DNA from: Neobacillus cucumis
GTDB lineage: Bacteria; Bacillota; Bacilli; Bacillales; Cytobacillaceae
Length of the DNA stretch: 64,000 nt
Direction: 5' to 3'
Assembly: GCF_016908975.1 (NCBI RefSeq)
Contig: NZ_JAFBEX010000008.1
Location: 210,347 to 274,346, forward strand
Numbering within the stretch: the first letter of the stretch is position 1; each line of letters starts with the position of its first letter. The notes beneath the pieces were generated by a model, which worked only from the letters and a program-made list of their open reading frames with translations, had not been told where the DNA came from and searched no databases. The position numbers were made by a program, and so were the translations under genes. Below, one piece after another: positions 52,315 to 63,597 of the stretch.

Positions 52315-53717
52315 TATTTTTCTCCTCCAAGAGCCCGAAGCATTGGCCTAAACTTTAAAGCTGTTTCCATATATTCCTCTTCAGAATTCGAATCGGATAC
52401 TACACCACATCCGGCAAACAAGGATACTTCATCTCCTTGAATCAATCCTGAACGAATTGCCACCGCGAATTCCCCATTCTGTTGATAATCAACCCATCCG
52501 AGCGGTCCGCCAAATAGTCCGCGGTCTAATACTTCTACTTCTCTAATTTTTTCGATCGCAGCTGTTTTGGGTAGTCCCCCAAGAGCAGGTGTAGGATGGA
52601 GCTTCTCAACCAGCAACAATAAGGATGTGTTTGGACCGCATTTCCCAATTACAGGTGTATAAAGATGTTGTATATCACGCATTTTCATTAATTGCGGTTT
52701 ATTCGGGAGAATCACTTCTTTACAGGATTGTTCTAACGCTTCTTTAATCATCTCGACCACAAACCCGTGTTCAATTAGATTTTTCGGATCAGTTAAAAGC
52801 GTTTGTCCTAATTGCTGATCCTCTTCCTCCGTATTGCCACGAGAAATGGAGCCAGCTAAACAGGTAGAATAGACCTCTGCCCCTTGCTTTTTGATTAGCC
52901 GCTCTGGAGATGCCCCTATAAAGCAATCGCCGTGGGACTCAAATGCAAAGATATAGCTTGCCGGCTGTTGAATATATAAATTTTCAAGGACCGCCTCTGC
53001 TTCTACCTGTGAGGTAAACACCAGTCTAAGCTCCCGGGCAAGTACTACTTTCTTTAAAAGTCCTTCTGACAATTCTTTCACTACTCTGTCAACTGACTGT
53101 TTCCATTGGTCAGGAGAGATTTCCATTGTCTTAATTAATGCTGGAGTTTCTAATTGAAGACTTTTTTCTAATGATTGAAGCAACTGATTTCTTTCTTCCA
53201 TACTCTTGCTATATAATAACAGGTCATCATTTGGTGTAATGACAATATTGGTTGTTAAATATGTTTCACCGTTAACAATGGTGAATAAAAATTTGGGTAT
53301 ATGGAATAAAGAATCGGCAAATTTGGACCAAGTTTTAGTTTTTTCTTTTAAAGGATCAAATGAAAAACCACCAAACATAAGAGGTCCAACACCATCCACT
53401 TCGTATTCATTAAAAATGAGACTGTCCTTTAAAAAATTTTTCCACTCTTTTTCAACATGAAAAAAGCGGTCAGCAGCCTGAACCGATTGAATTTGCTTTG
53501 AAATTCCTAGTCCGACAAGAACCATTTCGTTTGTCGGGTCTTTCCAAAAAAAGCGTTCCCCATAATAACGGTCTCCTCCGACCTGAAAGAGGGTTAAGGG
53601 GTTTGCCTTGTCCATTTTATGAACTTCACTGACCAAAATGGACCGGTTCAATTCCCGTGCCCGCTTGATTCCTAATAGACCCTTTTGTTTTATTTCTGTT
53701 TCTTGAATGGTAATCAA
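52314..53717 (-). CDS. menF: Menaquinone-specific isochorismate synthase MenF
   Basis: A 467-residue chorismate-utilising enzyme; the C-terminal catalytic domain has KVVLARE, FIGASPERLI, STCLAGSISRG, HPTPALGGLP and GPLGWVD. It commits chorismate to menaquinone. The TTG start at 53717 (LITIQETEI) follows GGAGGG by six bases; the open frame extends further without a ribosome site. Promoter TTGACT-18-TATCTT lies about 60 bases upstream. First gene of the men operon. Confidence 0.94.
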   Translation of the reverse strand: MITIQETEIKQKGLLGIKRARELNRSILVSEVHKMDKANPLTLFQVGGDRYYGERFFWKDPTNEMVLVGLGISKQIQSVQAADRFFHVEKEWKNFLKDSLIFNEYEVDGVGPLMFGGFSFDPLKEKTKTWSKFADSLFHIPKFLFTIVNGETYLTTNIVITPNDDLLLYSKSMEERNQLLQSLEKSLQLETPALIKTMEISPDQWKQSVDRVVKELSEGLLKKVVLARELRLVFTSQVEAEAVLENLYIQQPASYIFAFESHGDCFIGASPERLIKKQGAEVYSTCLAGSISRGNTEEEDQQLGQTLLTDPKNLIEHGFVVEMIKEALEQSCKEVILPNKPQLMKMRDIQHLYTPVIGKCGPNTSLLLLVEKLHPTPALGGLPKTAAIEKIREVEVLDRGLFGGPLGWVDYQQNGEFAVAIRSGLIQGDEVSLFAGCGVVSDSNSEEEYMETALKFRPMLRALGGEK

Positions 53718-53775
53718 ACAAATCCCTCCAAAACAGCCTAAATGACTGTTATCCATTCATCTTAAAGCCTATTCT

Positions 53776-53805
53776 AAGATACTACTCTCATTGTAAATAA
53801 GTCAA
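53776..53805 (-). promoter_or_regulatory. Promoter of the men operon
   Basis: On the minus strand TTGACT (53805-53800) and TATCTT (53781-53776), spacer 18. The remaining 53806-53956 shows no other element. Confidence 0.55.
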
Positions 53806-53956
53806 TAATACTTATCACTTCAGCCCAGCCTTATTCCTTATTATATATCAAAACTCAAAATGAAGGTTAATTAGGGGTTTATTAACGTAGTTTTCCTCGA
53901 TTGATTCCATAATAACCGAGCAGGGATTATCTTCTAGTTTTGAAAACAAAAATTAA

Positions 53957-53985
53957 TTGACACTAAACATGGAATTCCATACACT
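53957..53985 (+). promoter_or_regulatory. Promoter of menA
   Basis: TTGACA at 53957, 17-base spacer, TACACT at 53980; the leader to the menA start is about 80 bases. Confidence 0.65.
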
Positions 53986-54071
53986 AAGGTTTGGGAATAC
54001 AGCCATAATTACTTGTAATCTTATTATAGAGATAGAAATAGAAATAGAATTTATTTAAGGGGGAGAACTGT

Positions 54072-55010
54072 ATGGAGTCAAATTTACAGAAAAACTCAAA
54101 ACAGTCCATTGATGCGAATCGTGGGTTCCAAGTTTGGTGGAAAATGACCCGACCACATACACTAACTGCTTCATTTGTACCTGTATTACTTGGTACTGCA
54201 CTAGCCCTGAAAACAGGGACGGTTCATATCGGTCTATTTATCGCCATGCTTATTGCCAGTATGTTAATTCAAGCAGCAACCAATATGTTTAACGAATATT
54301 TCGATTATGTTCGTGGATTAGATACGAAGGAATCCGTCGGGATTGGCGGAACCATTGTCCGTGATGGAATTAAACCCAAAACGGTCCTCAATCTTGCTTT
54401 TGGTTTTTATTTCATTGCTTTATTGTTGGGCATTTATATTTGTGCTAGCAGCAGCTGGTGGTTAGCCCTTGTAGGACTTGTTTGTATGGCGGTTGGTTAT
54501 TTCTACACCGGTGGACCCGTTCCGATTGCTTATACACCATTTGGGGAAATTCTTTCAGGTTTCTTTATGGGGATGCTGATTATATTAATTTCCTTCTTTA
54601 TTCAAACTGGAACTGTCGATCGTTCAAGTGTTCTGCTTTCGGTTCCTAGTATGGTATTAGTTGGTATGATTATGTTATCTAATAACATTCGTGATTTAGA
54701 TGGTGATAAAGAGAATGGCCGTAAAACCGTAGCCATTTTATTAGGTAAGAAGAAAGCTATTTTTCTATTAGCAGGCATGTTTACCTTTTCCTACCTTTGG
54801 ATTGTAGGTCTTATTATTAGTGGTATTGCTTCTTTTTGGACAGCCATTGTCATTTTAAGTCTTCCAAAACCAATTAAAGCAATCAAAGGCTTTATTGAAA
54901 ATAACGTCCCTTTAAAAATGGCACCTGCTATGATTGCTACTGCTCAAACAAATACCATTTTTGGGTTTTTACTTGCGATTGGCATCTTTATCGGTCACTT
55001 CTTTTCATAA
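54072..55010 (+). CDS. menA: 1,4-Dihydroxy-2-naphthoate polyprenyltransferase MenA
   Basis: A 312-residue UbiA-superfamily membrane enzyme with eight to nine helices that attaches the polyprenyl tail to DHNA, forming demethylmenaquinone. The two Asp-rich magnesium sites are NMFNEYFDYVRGLD and NNIRDLDGDKENGRKT. AAGGGGGAG precedes the ATG. Divergent from menF, as in B. subtilis; it shares a terminator with glgP. Confidence 0.95.
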   Translation: MESNLQKNSKQSIDANRGFQVWWKMTRPHTLTASFVPVLLGTALALKTGTVHIGLFIAMLIASMLIQAATNMFNEYFDYVRGLDTKESVGIGGTIVRDGIKPKTVLNLAFGFYFIALLLGIYICASSSWWLALVGLVCMAVGYFYTGGPVPIAYTPFGEILSGFFMGMLIILISFFIQTGTVDRSSVLLSVPSMVLVGMIMLSNNIRDLDGDKENGRKTVAILLGKKKAIFLLAGMFTFSYLWIVGLIISGIASFWTAIVILSLPKPIKAIKGFIENNVPLKMAPAMIATAQTNTIFGFLLAIGIFIGHFFS

Positions 55011-55012
55011 GT

Positions 55013-55047
55013 AAAAAGCTTCTGCCATATGCTGGCAGAAGCTTTTT
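55013..55047. terminator. Bidirectional terminator between menA and glgP
   Basis: AAAAAGCTTCTGCCA/TGGCAGAAGCTTTTT, a perfect 15-bp stem with a 5-base loop. Confidence 0.95.
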
Positions 55048-55048
55048 C

Positions 55049-57445
55049 TTATTTGAGCGGCTTTATTCCCCAAATATCGTCTGCATATTCCCTAATCGTA
55101 CGATCACTTGAAAAATAACCGGCATGAGCGATATTGGCTAAACTCATCTTCTGCCATTGGCTCTTGTCTATGAATTTTTGACCTATTTCATCCTGTACAT
55201 TTGCATAGGAAGCAAAATCTTTTAGAACGAAATATTGATCATTTTCCTCCAGTAATGAATCAAAAATAGGTTCGAATTCATTATTAACACCTGGAAAAAA
55301 TCCATTTACGAGCTGATCCACAGCCTGCCTGATCCGGAAATCATGATGATAATATTCACGCGAATGGTAGCCGCCATGCTGATAATAATGAAGGACTTCA
55401 TCTGCAGTTAAGCCAAAGGTAAATATATTTTCCGGACCAACTAAATCCTTAATTTCGATATTTGCCCCATCCAGAGTACCTACAGTTAAAGCACCATTAA
55501 TCATAAATTTCATATTACCAGTACCTGATGCTTCTTTACTTGCAGTGGAAATCTGTTCACTCACATCTGAGGCCGGAAAGATTTTTTCAGCAAGGGAAAC
55601 CCGATAATTTTCAAGGAAAATTACCTTTATCTTATCCCCTACCCTTGGATCGTTATTGATTTGTTCAGCCACCGTATTAATTAATTTAATGATTTTTTTT
55701 GCATAATAATAACCAGGAGAAGCTTTTGCACCAAAGATAAACACCCTTGGTACAATCGGATAACTCGAATCCTCTTTTATCCGGTTATATAAATGCATAA
55801 TGTGTAAAACATTTAAAAGCTGACGTTTGTAAGCATGAAGTCTCTTTACCTGTACGTCAAAAATAGCACCTGAATCTACTTTTACCCCGGTTTTATCCAA
55901 TATGATCTCGGCAAGCTTTTGTTTATTTTCGTTTTTAATCTTTAAAAGCTGCTCTAAGAACGTGGAATCGTTTTGGTAGTTTAGCAAATGGGAAAGTTCC
56001 TCAGCTGAATGCATCCAAGAAGGACCAATGGCATCTGTAATCAGCGAGGACAACTTTGGATTTGCTTTTAACAACCAACGGCGGTATGCAATCCCATTCG
56101 TTTTATTATTAAATTTCTCTGGGTAAAGTTGATAAAATTGATTCATCTCGCGTTTTTTTAGTATTTCAGTATGAAGCTTGGCAACACCATTCACACTAAA
56201 GCTTCCGACAATCGCTAAATGGGCCATTTTCACAAAGTTATCTGCGATAATCGCAAGGTCACTAATTCTTTTCCAATCACCTGGCGTTTGTTCCCACAAG
56301 TCTCGGCAAAAGCGCTCATTAATCTCTTCAACAATCATATAAATCCGAGGCAGTAATGGTTGAAAAATATGTATCGGCCATTTTTCGAGTGCCTCTGATA
56401 ACGTTGTATGATTAGTATAAGAGATGGTATGTGTAGTAATTTCCCATGCCTGGTCCCATTCATACCCTTCCTCATCGATTAAAATCCGCATAAGCTCAGG
56501 GATTGCCAATACTGGATGAGTATCATTAATATGGATACAAACATGTTCATGCAATTGATTTAAGCTGCCATGTTGTTTTCGGTAGGTCTTTAAAATAGAT
56601 TGAATACTTGCAGAGACTAAAAAGTATTGCTGTTTCAACCTTAAGATTTTACCCTCATCATGTGTATCATCTGGGTATAAAAATTCGGAAATGGACTCGG
56701 TCTCACGCTTATATTTTAAAATATCAGCATGAATTGGAAATTGAGATGGCTCAGCATTCCAGAGTCTTAATGTATTGACGGTTTGGGTGTTATAGCCGAT
56801 AACCGGCATGTCATGTGGAACGGCAGTCACAGTTTCGGCATTCATATGGTGAAAGACGAGTCGTCCGTTTTCCATTTTAGCTTCCACTTTTCCCCAAAAA
56901 GGTACTTTCATAGCCCCATCTAGTTTCCGAATTTCCCATACATTTCCGCTTCTCAACCATTGCTCGGGAAGTTCCACTTGATAGCCATCCACTATTTTCT
57001 GCTCAAATAAACCGTGCTTATAGCGGATACCATGACCATGTCCAGGTAAATTCAGCGATGCAAGTGAATCCAAGAAACAGGCGGCTAACCTTCCTAAGCC
57101 GCCGTTTCCAAGTCCTGCATCACTTTCTAATTCTTCAAGTTCGTCCAAATTAATCCCGAGTTCTTTGAGGCCGTCCTGGACGGTTTCCTCTACTCCTAGA
57201 TTAATTAAATTTTGCCTTAATAACTTACCTAATAAATATTCAATCGATAAATAGTAAACCTGCTTCCCTTGGGCGGCAAGATATTTTTCATTTGTTGCAA
57301 TCCAATCATTACTAACAAACTCTCGAATCATACTGCCAAGAGTTTGATATTGATCTCGTGCTGTGCTCTCTGAAAAACTCTTTCCACATAGCATTTCAAG
57401 TCTTTTAAGGAAGGTTTTCTTGAACTTTGCTTTACTAGAAAACAT
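55049..57445 (-). CDS. glgP: Glycogen phosphorylase
   Basis: A 798-residue PLP enzyme releasing glucose-1-phosphate from glycogen ends. [19 protein letters not shown] near the N-terminus and [20 protein letters not shown] with the PLP-binding Lys near the C-terminus are diagnostic. The ATG at 57445 follows AAGGAGTG; a longer in-frame extension lies inside glgA and is rejected. It overlaps glgA by 11 bp and is the last gene of the glg operon. Confidence 0.96.
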   Translation of the reverse strand: MFSSKAKFKKTFLKRLEMLCGKSFSESTARDQYQTLGSMIREFVSNDWIATNEKYLAAQGKQVYYLSIEYLLGKLLRQNLINLGVEETVQDGLKELGINLDELEELESDAGLGNGGLGRLAACFLDSLASLNLPGHGHGIRYKHGLFEQKIVDGYQVELPEQWLRSGNVWEIRKLDGAMKVPFWGKVEAKMENGRLVFHHMNAETVTAVPHDMPVIGYNTQTVNTLRLWNAEPSQFPIHADILKYKRETESISEFLYPDDTHDEGKILRLKQQYFLVSASIQSILKTYRKQHGSLNQLHEHVCIHINDTHPVLAIPELMRILIDEEGYEWDQAWEITTHTISYTNHTTLSEALEKWPIHIFQPLLPRIYMIVEEINERFCRDLWEQTPGDWKRISDLAIIADNFVKMAHLAIVGSFSVNGVAKLHTEILKKREMNQFYQLYPEKFNNKTNGIAYRRWLLKANPKLSSLITDAIGPSWMHSAEELSHLLNYQNDSTFLEQLLKIKNENKQKLAEIILDKTGVKVDSGAIFDVQVKRLHAYKRQLLNVLHIMHLYNRIKEDSSYPIVPRVFIFGAKASPGYYYAKKIIKLINTVAEQINNDPRVGDKIKVIFLENYRVSLAEKIFPASDVSEQISTASKEASGTGNMKFMINGALTVGTLDGANIEIKDLVGPENIFTFGLTADEVLHYYQHGGYHSREYYHHDFRIRQAVDQLVNGFFPGVNNEFEPIFDSLLEENDQYFVLKDFASYANVQDEIGQKFIDKSQWQKMSLANIAHAGYFSSDRTIREYADDIWGIKPLK

Positions 57446-58886
57446 GTGTTTCACTCCTTGAGACAAGCTCGGCATACAGCTGACTATAACGAAATGCTGA
57501 TTGCGCCCAGCTATAGTCCTTTTCCATGGCCTGTTCAACAATGGATTCCCAAACTGGTTTATCATGATAAAAACTTAGTGCTCGTTGAATGGTATAAAGC
57601 ATGTCATGGGCATTAAAGTTCTGGAAAGAAAAACCATTCCCTTTACCTGTAAATTCGTTAAATGAATTTACGGTATCATTTAAGCCTCCTGTTTCGCGAA
57701 CAATAGGGATCGCCCCATATCTCATCGCAATCATCTGTCCAAGACCACATGGCTCAAATTGTGAAGGCATTAAAAACAAGTCAGCCGCAGCGTAAATCTT
57801 GTGGGCCAGTTCTTCGTTAAAGCCAGTGTAAACCTTTAATTTATCAGGGTATACTCGAGCTGCTTGGCGTAAGTATTCTTCATACTCATAATCACCTGTT
57901 CCAAGAATAATCACTTGAACATCCTCTTGCAGGATTTCCCTGAGAACATGTCTGACTAAATCAAGCCCCTTTTGCTTAGTCAACCTTGTAATCATGACGA
58001 GCAATGGAGTACTAGTACTTTGAGGCAATCCAAATTGCTTTTGAATTTCTTTTTTGTTTACTGCCTTTTTTAAGTAAGTATCTGCCTTATAATTTTCATA
58101 GATTAATGGATCAATCGATGGATTGTAGAATTCTTCATCAATACCATTTAAAATACCAATAAGGTCGTCTTTTCTTGCCCGAAGGAGTCCATCCAGTTTT
58201 TCACCAAAAGTTGGGCTTTGAATTTCCTCCTTGTAAGTTGGGCTGACAGTCGTAATTTTATCAGATGCCACTAGGCCACCCTTCATAAAATTAACATTTC
58301 CAAAAAACTCTAAATGGCCTGATTGAAATGATTGATAATCCAGCCCCAATAAATCTCCCAATACCTCTTTTGGAAAAATCCCTTGAAATTGAAGATTATG
58401 AATGGTAAACACTGTCTTAATCAATCCATAACCTTTTCGTTTGTAGTACTCCGTTCTTAAAAGGTAAGGGATCATGGCTGTATGCCAATCATGACAATGT
58501 AAGACATCAGGATAAAAGTCTAATTCGGCTATGGCCTCCAAAATGGCCCGATTAAGATAGGCAAATCTTTCCCCATCATCATAATAACCATACAAACCTT
58601 CGCGTTTAAAATAATATTCGTTATCCACAAAATAATAAGTAATCCCCTGATATGTAAGCTCCTCAATCCCACAATATTGGTTTCTCCAGCCTACTGAAAC
58701 AGTAAATTCCTTAATTTTTTTCATATTTTGTTTGTATTCCTCCGAAATCGTTCCATATTTCGGAAGAATCACCCTTACATCAGTGCCCAGACTTTTTAGT
58801 TCTTTTGGGAGAGACCCGGCAACATCTGCGAGTCCCCCTGATTTGGCGAATGGGCCACATTCTGATACAGCAAATAAGATTTTCAC
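57435..58886 (-). CDS. glgA: Glycogen synthase (ADP-glucose type)
   Basis: A 483-residue GT5 glycosyltransferase. The N-terminal [13 protein letters not shown] is the ADP-glucose-binding KTGGL-type motif, and the C-terminal [18 protein letters not shown] ... [10 protein letters not shown] matches the family. It elongates alpha-1,4 chains. The GTG start overlaps the glgD stop (GTGA); GGAGCG lies some 13 bases upstream, so coupling to glgD translation is likely. Confidence 0.96.
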   Translation of the reverse strand: MKILFAVSECGPFAKSGGLADVAGSLPKELKSLGTDVRVILPKYGTISEEYKQNMKKIKEFTVSVGWRNQYCGIEELTYQGITYYFVDNEYYFKREGLYGYYDDGERFAYLNRAILEAIAELDFYPDVLHCHDWHTAMIPYLLRTEYYKRKGYGLIKTVFTIHNLQFQGIFPKEVLGDLLGLDYQSFQSGHLEFFGNVNFMKGGLVASDKITTVSPTYKEEIQSPTFGEKLDGLLRARKDDLIGILNGIDEEFYNPSIDPLIYENYKADTYLKKAVNKKEIQKQFGLPQSTSTPLLVMITRLTKQKGLDLVRHVLREILQEDVQVIILGTGDYEYEEYLRQAARVYPDKLKVYTGFNEELAHKIYAAADLFLMPSQFEPCGLGQMIAMRYGAIPIVRETGGLNDTVNSFNEFTGKGNGFSFQNFNAHDMLYTIQRALSFYHDKPVWESIVEQAMEKDYSWAQSAFRYSQLYAELVSRSETHVF

Positions 58887-59914
58887 GAATTCATCAGCGC
58901 TCCTTGTTTCGTCCCTTTACGAATGACATAAGGGTTTTGTGAAGTTCCTACTAAATAGGTACCTTCCTCCACCTTTACATCCTTGTCTAAAATAACCGAA
59001 TCTAAATAACAATTCTCATCGATTTGGCACTTTTGCATAATAATACAGTTCTTAATAACTGCTCCTTTACCGATTTTCACTCCACGGGCGACAATACTAT
59101 TTTCAACCGTCCCGCTAATGTGACAACCGTTTGCAATCATCGCATTTTTGACTAAAGACCCCTGGATATACTTTGTTGGCGGCTCATCTTTAACCTTAGT
59201 GATAATTGGCTGATCTTTTAAGAATAATTGCTTCCATACTTTCGCATCAAGCAATTTCATACTGGTAGAAAAATAACTGTCTATTGAATCTATCATGACG
59301 GCATAGCCATTATATTCATATTGACAAATCGTATACTCATTAGAAAGAGCTGTAACGACATCCTTCATACAGGTGTACCCTGTTTCATGTCTAGTTTCAA
59401 TCAATTTAATCAACAATGATGTTTTAACTAAATACATCTCCATTGAGCTTCCGTCTTGGTGACGGATTTCGGTAATATCGCATTTTGCATCAAGATGCGA
59501 TTCTAATATTGGTCTAAAATTCATATTAAAAATAGCATTACAGTTTGCAATAATGGCATATTCCTGTGTGCTACGGTAAAAATAATCCATATTGGCAGCA
59601 AAATGTTCAAAAGATCCAATACTATTGCCATCACTATCGACAATCGGGGATGGGAAGAAGAAAAGCCCATCACGTTTGCGATTTAAATCCCAATTTTTCC
59701 CTGAACCTAAATGATCCATGAGGGAACGGTATTGCATCTTTGGAAAGATTGCCACGCTACGAATTCCTGAATTGACCATACTTGATAGAACAAAGTCGAT
59801 AATACGGTATCGACCTCCAAAAGGCAGTGCCGCGAGTGAGCGGTGGATGACTAAATCCTCTAAATCTTCGTGGTAGGTTGTTGCATCAATTACACCTAAT
59901 AGCTTTCTTTTCAC
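58883..59914 (-). CDS. glgD: Glucose-1-phosphate adenylyltransferase, GlgD subunit
   Basis: A 343-residue GlgC paralogue: N-terminal [20 protein letters not shown] is retained, but the GGxGxRL nucleotide motif at the extreme N-terminus is replaced, which is usual for the regulatory GlgD subunit. The C-terminal left-handed beta-helix ([23 protein letters not shown]) is complete. It forms a mixed oligomer with GlgC in bacilli. GTG start after GGAGGG. Confidence 0.93.
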   Translation of the reverse strand: MKRKLLGVIDATTYHEDLEDLVIHRSLAALPFGGRYRIIDFVLSSMVNSGIRSVAIFPKMQYRSLMDHLGSGKNWDLNRKRDGLFFFPSPIVDSDGNSIGSFEHFAANMDYFYRSTQEYAIIANCNAIFNMNFRPILESHLDAKCDITEIRHQDGSSMEMYLVKTSLLIKLIETRHETGYTCMKDVVTALSNEYTICQYEYNGYAVMIDSIDSYFSTSMKLLDAKVWKQLFLKDQPIITKVKDEPPTKYIQGSLVKNAMIANGCHISGTVENSIVARGVKIGKGAVIKNCIIMQKCQIDENCYLDSVILDKDVKVEEGTYLVGTSQNPYVIRKGTKQGALMNS

Positions 59915-59954
59915 TGCAAATTCCCTCCTGTATTAGATATCTATTTTTTTTAAT

Positions 59955-61100
59955 CTATATTGCAGGATATAGCTCGTTTAACATTTCCTCCGTAACAAGG
60001 ACAATCTCATCATCTAATGAGCGAATCACAGTACCGTCCGGTATTTTGACCTCACCTGGTACAATTGCTTTTTCAATCAAACAATTTTTACCGATTTCAG
60101 CATCCGGCATGATGACAGACTCTTTAATAGTCGTGTTTTTACCGACAGTCACACCTTGGAATAGCACTGATTTATCAATATTCCCGTCAATTGTACAACC
60201 CTCATTGATTAAAGACTCGTTCACCGTTGCATCCGGAGAGATGTATTGAGGAGGCTGATTAGGGTTGACCGAATAGATTCTCCAGTCATTATCAAATAAA
60301 TCTAAATCACAATCTTCGCCCAATAAATCCATATTGGCTTCCCATAAACTTTGAACAGTTCCTACGTCTTTCCAATAACCTTTAAACGGATAGGCAAATA
60401 ATTTTTTCTTTTCATCTAATAGCATTGGAATGACATCTTTCCCAAAATCATGGCTTGAATTAGGATCACGATCATCCATTTCTAAATATTCTTTGAGTAC
60501 ATTCCAGCTGAAAATATAGATACCCATAGAAGCAAGATTATTTTTTGGATGTGCCGGCTTCTCATCAAAATCCGTTATTCTCATTTCATCGTTTGTACTC
60601 ATAATGCCAAAACGGCTCGCTTCCGCCCATGGAACCTCAATTAAAGAAATCGTCACGTCTGCCCTTTTTTCAATATGATACTCGAGCATGCTCTCGTAAT
60701 TCATTTTATAAATATGGTCACCGGATAGGATTAAAACATATTCAGGTTGATATTGCTTAAGATAATTTAAATTTTGAAAAATAGCACTTGCGGTTCCGGT
60801 ATACCACTTTACTTCTGAAGACTCGGTATATGGAGGCAGAACGGTTACTCCGCCATCTTTGCGGTCGAGGTCCCAGGCACTTCCGATCCCGATATAAGAA
60901 TTTAATAAAAGCGGCTGGTATTGGGTCAATACCCCCACCGTATCGATGCCAGAATTGGCACAATTACTTAATGTAAAGTCAATAATTCGGTATTTCCCTC
61001 CAAAAGGTACTGCAGGCTTTGCTAATTCCTTTGTAAGCGAATTAAGTCTGCTTCCTTTCCCTCCTGCTAACAGCATGGCTACGCACTTTTTCTTTACCAT
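59955..61100 (-). CDS. glgC: Glucose-1-phosphate adenylyltransferase, catalytic GlgC subunit
   Basis: A 381-residue enzyme making ADP-glucose from ATP and glucose-1-phosphate. The catalytic [15 protein letters not shown] and [31 protein letters not shown] and [10 protein letters not shown] are present, with a C-terminal beta-helix. GGAGAGAAAGGG precedes the ATG, which lies 59 bp inside the end of glgB. 40 bp separate it from glgD. Confidence 0.96.
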   Translation of the reverse strand: MVKKKCVAMLLAGGKGSRLNSLTKELAKPAVPFGGKYRIIDFTLSNCANSGIDTVGVLTQYQPLLLNSYIGIGSAWDLDRKDGGVTVLPPYTESSEVKWYTGTASAIFQNLNYLKQYQPEYVLILSGDHIYKMNYESMLEYHIEKRADVTISLIEVPWAEASRFGIMSTNDEMRITDFDEKPAHPKNNLASMGIYIFSWNVLKEYLEMDDRDPNSSHDFGKDVIPMLLDEKKKLFAYPFKGYWKDVGTVQSLWEANMDLLGEDCDLDLFDNDWRIYSVNPNQPPQYISPDATVNESLINEGCTIDGNIDKSVLFQGVTVGKNTTIKESVIMPDAEIGKNCLIEKAIVPGEVKIPDGTVIRSLDDEIVLVTEEMLNELYPAI

Positions 61101-62991
61101 TACCCTTTCTCTCCTTCCGCTTTTTAACTGGTCTTATAATCTGAAAACCGTACGGGGGAATTGCAAGCTCAAATGAACATGGCTGACCATGATAAGGCTC
61201 TTCAGCTGCTATTATGGTCTTCTTATTCATCAATCCTGTCCCGCCGAACTCTTGGTAATCACTATTTAAGACCTCACGATATTCGCCTGCTCTTGGAGCA
61301 CCAATCTTATAAACCGGATAGGCTACTCCTGTAAAGTTGCAGATAATTATTAATGAATCTTCTTCTTTTTTTCCCTTTCTTATGAAGGAAAAAACCGATT
61401 GAGAACTATTATTTACATCAATCCACTCAAAACCATCCTGCAAATGGTCTAATTCATAAAGGGCCTTTGAGCGTTTATAAAGTTTCGTTAATACTTTTAC
61501 ATATGTGTTTAAATCACGATGCATGTCATATTCCAGTAAGTTCCAATCAAGTTGTTCTTTATCCTTCCATTCTGCAAATTGCCCTAATTCAAAGCCCATA
61601 AACAATAATTTCTTGCCTGGGTGGGCAAACATATATCCTAGCAATAACCTTAATTGAGCAAACTTTTCCCAGTACTCTCCTGGCATTTTGTCTAGTAGCG
61701 ACTTTTTACCATGAACCACTTCATCATGTGAAAAGGGAAGCATAAAGTTTTCAGAAAAGGCATATAAAAGTGAAAAAGTTACCTTAGAATGGACCTTTGA
61801 CCTGAAATAAGGGGGAGTTTCCATATACTCCAGCATGTCGTTCATCCAGCCCATATTCCATTTGTAGTCAAAGCCTAAACCTCCGTAGTGTACAGGCGCT
61901 GTTACTTGAGGATATTCCGTAGAGTCTTCCCCAATCATGAGAAAATGGGGATCGTATTCATGTACTTCTTTATTAAGCTTTTTCAGAAAATTAATTCCAA
62001 ATGGATTTTCTCGCATGCCATATGTAGTATCAGGCCAATAAATGATGTTAGCCACTGCATCCATCCTAAAGCCATCAATATGGAAATAGTCAATCCAATA
62101 CAATGCATTGGATATGAGGAAACTTTGAACTTCTCCTTTTCCTAAATCAAAGTTTGCCGTGCCCCAGACTACATTCTCTCTGTCATAATCGGTGCTGTAC
62201 GAATAGGTATGCGTGCCGTCAAATCGGTAAAGTCCATGGGCATCCTTGCAAAAATGACCTGGAACCCAATCGAGAATGACACCTATTCCTTGCTGATGAC
62301 ACTGATCCACAAAGTATCTAAAGTCATCTGGCGAACCATACCTCGATGTGACCGAGAAATAACCGGTCCCTTGATAGCCCCATGAGGCATCAAGTGGATG
62401 CTCGACAATTGGCAATAGTTCTATATGGGTAAATCCATGCTCAATCACATAAGGGATTAGCTCTTCTGCAAGCTCCTTATATGTTAAATAGCTCCCGTCC
62501 TCTTTTTTCTTCCATGAGCCTGCATGGACCTCGTAAATAATTGCTGGATCTGATAATGCATTCTTTTTATCCTTTCTGTTCATCCAGTGATCATCTTCCC
62601 AATGATACTCGTCTAGGGAATATACAATTGAAGCTGTTTGTGGCCTTAATTCTGAATAAAAGGCAAATGGGTCCGCTTTAAGAAGCTTTTCCCCTGAAGG
62701 TGTAATGATCTCGTACTTATAAATACGGCCTTCTAGATTTTGATTAATGACAATAATCCAGACTCCTTCATCATTTACCCTTTGTAGTTCATATCCTTCA
62801 CCATTCCAGTTATTAAAATCTCCCGTGAGCCTAACCCTAGAAGCATTAGGTGCCCAGACGCAAAATCGAGTAAAGACCTTATCGGAATTCTTAAAGATAT
62901 GAGCGCCAAAAAGCTGATGACTCTGGAAGTAGCTGCCTTCATGAAACAAATGCAGCTGGTAATCTGTCGGAAATAGTGTATTCACCGTCAT
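61042..62991 (-). CDS. glgB: Glycogen branching enzyme
   Basis: A 649-residue GH13 enzyme forming alpha-1,6 branches. A CBM48 domain at about 25-115 ([20 protein letters not shown]) precedes the catalytic barrel: [16 protein letters not shown] (nucleophile Asp), GEDSTEYP (acid/base Glu) and [13 protein letters not shown]. The end is unusual: after IIRPVKKR it carries a very basic tail ([20 protein letters not shown]) that overlaps glgC by 59 bp. The ATG at 62991 follows AGGAGAG; GTG two codons on is an alternative. First gene of the glg operon. Confidence 0.95.
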   Translation of the reverse strand: MTVNTLFPTDYQLHLFHEGSYFQSHQLFGAHIFKNSDKVFTRFCVWAPNASRVRLTGDFNNWNGEGYELQRVNDEGVWIIVINQNLEGRIYKYEIITPSGEKLLKADPFAFYSELRPQTASIVYSLDEYHWEDDHWMNRKDKKNALSDPAIIYEVHAGSWKKKEDGSYLTYKELAEELIPYVIEHGFTHIELLPIVEHPLDASWGYQGTGYFSVTSRYGSPDDFRYFVDQCHQQGIGVILDWVPGHFCKDAHGLYRFDGTHTYSYSTDYDRENVVWGTANFDLGKGEVQSFLISNALYWIDYFHIDGFRMDAVANIIYWPDTTYGMRENPFGINFLKKLNKEVHEYDPHFLMIGEDSTEYPQVTAPVHYGGLGFDYKWNMGWMNDMLEYMETPPYFRSKVHSKVTFSLLYAFSENFMLPFSHDEVVHGKKSLLDKMPGEYWEKFAQLRLLLGYMFAHPGKKLLFMGFELGQFAEWKDKEQLDWNLLEYDMHRDLNTYVKVLTKLYKRSKALYELDHLQDGFEWIDVNNSSQSVFSFIRKGKKEEDSLIIICNFTGVAYPVYKIGAPRAGEYREVLNSDYQEFGGTGLMNKKTIIAAEEPYHGQPCSFELAIPPYGFQIIRPVKKRKERKGNGKEKVRSHAVSRRERKQT

Positions 62992-63094
62992 GGCTCTCCT
63001 CATCTCAATGAAAATATATATTTCTTGACCAATTATAAGTGCAAATGGATTATATGCCTTGTAAAACTTTTTTATCTTTTCTGACATATAACTA

Positions 63095-63123
63095 TGTATA
63101 TTGCCAGCATACTACAGCATCAA
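63095..63123 (-). promoter_or_regulatory. Candidate promoter of the glg operon
   Basis: On the minus strand TTGATG (63123-63118) and TATACA (63100-63095), spacer 17, about 100 bases before glgB. In B. subtilis glg is a sigma-E operon; no clear sigma-E boxes were recognised here. Confidence 0.35.
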
Positions 63124-63597
63124 ACATCTTTTGACAGCATTCGACTAGAAATCCACCAATTCTCGACGAAAATCTAGTAACTTTTTTAAAGATTTTTATT
63201 AAAATTACAGAAAAAAAATTATTTTAAAGAAAGCAAAAATTAAGCATAACAAGCGGGAAGAAAAGCCTATATGTAAGCGGTGCCAACGTATAGTGTCATG
63301 AGGATATAAAATAAAAAATTATTTTGATAAAATGTTTATCGAGTTAAAAGCTAACTCTTTTTTACTACTTTGTTGTGTAGAAGCGTTCTAAAAGTCGGAC
63401 ATGTTTTTACTATCTGGGTATTGTTTATTTTGTCACAGAACATGGAATGAAAAGTTTTTTATTTTTGAGGTATATTGTTAACAAGGTTGGGTCTCCAGTA
63501 CTATATACAGCAAGTCGAGGAGTTATTTAATCTTGTAGGATTTTAGGTGGTATCAAGGGATCTTTATGGGGGACTTTTTATTACTCTTGTTAGTTCG
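63124..63597. other. AT-rich gap upstream of the glg operon
   Basis: About 470 bases with no supported gene. A small terminator-like hairpin GAGTTA/TAACTC followed by T7 is at 63341-63364 on the plus strand, and a 27-codon ATG frame near 63448 has no ribosome site. Confidence 0.5.

Noticed and set aside
57446..57565. Longer GlgP reading into glgA
   Set aside because: AAGGAGTG with ATG at 57445 is ideal, and the extra residues lie in the coding frame overlap of glgA.
63448..63531. 27-codon ATG frame upstream of array 2
   Set aside because: No ribosome site and no protein-like composition.
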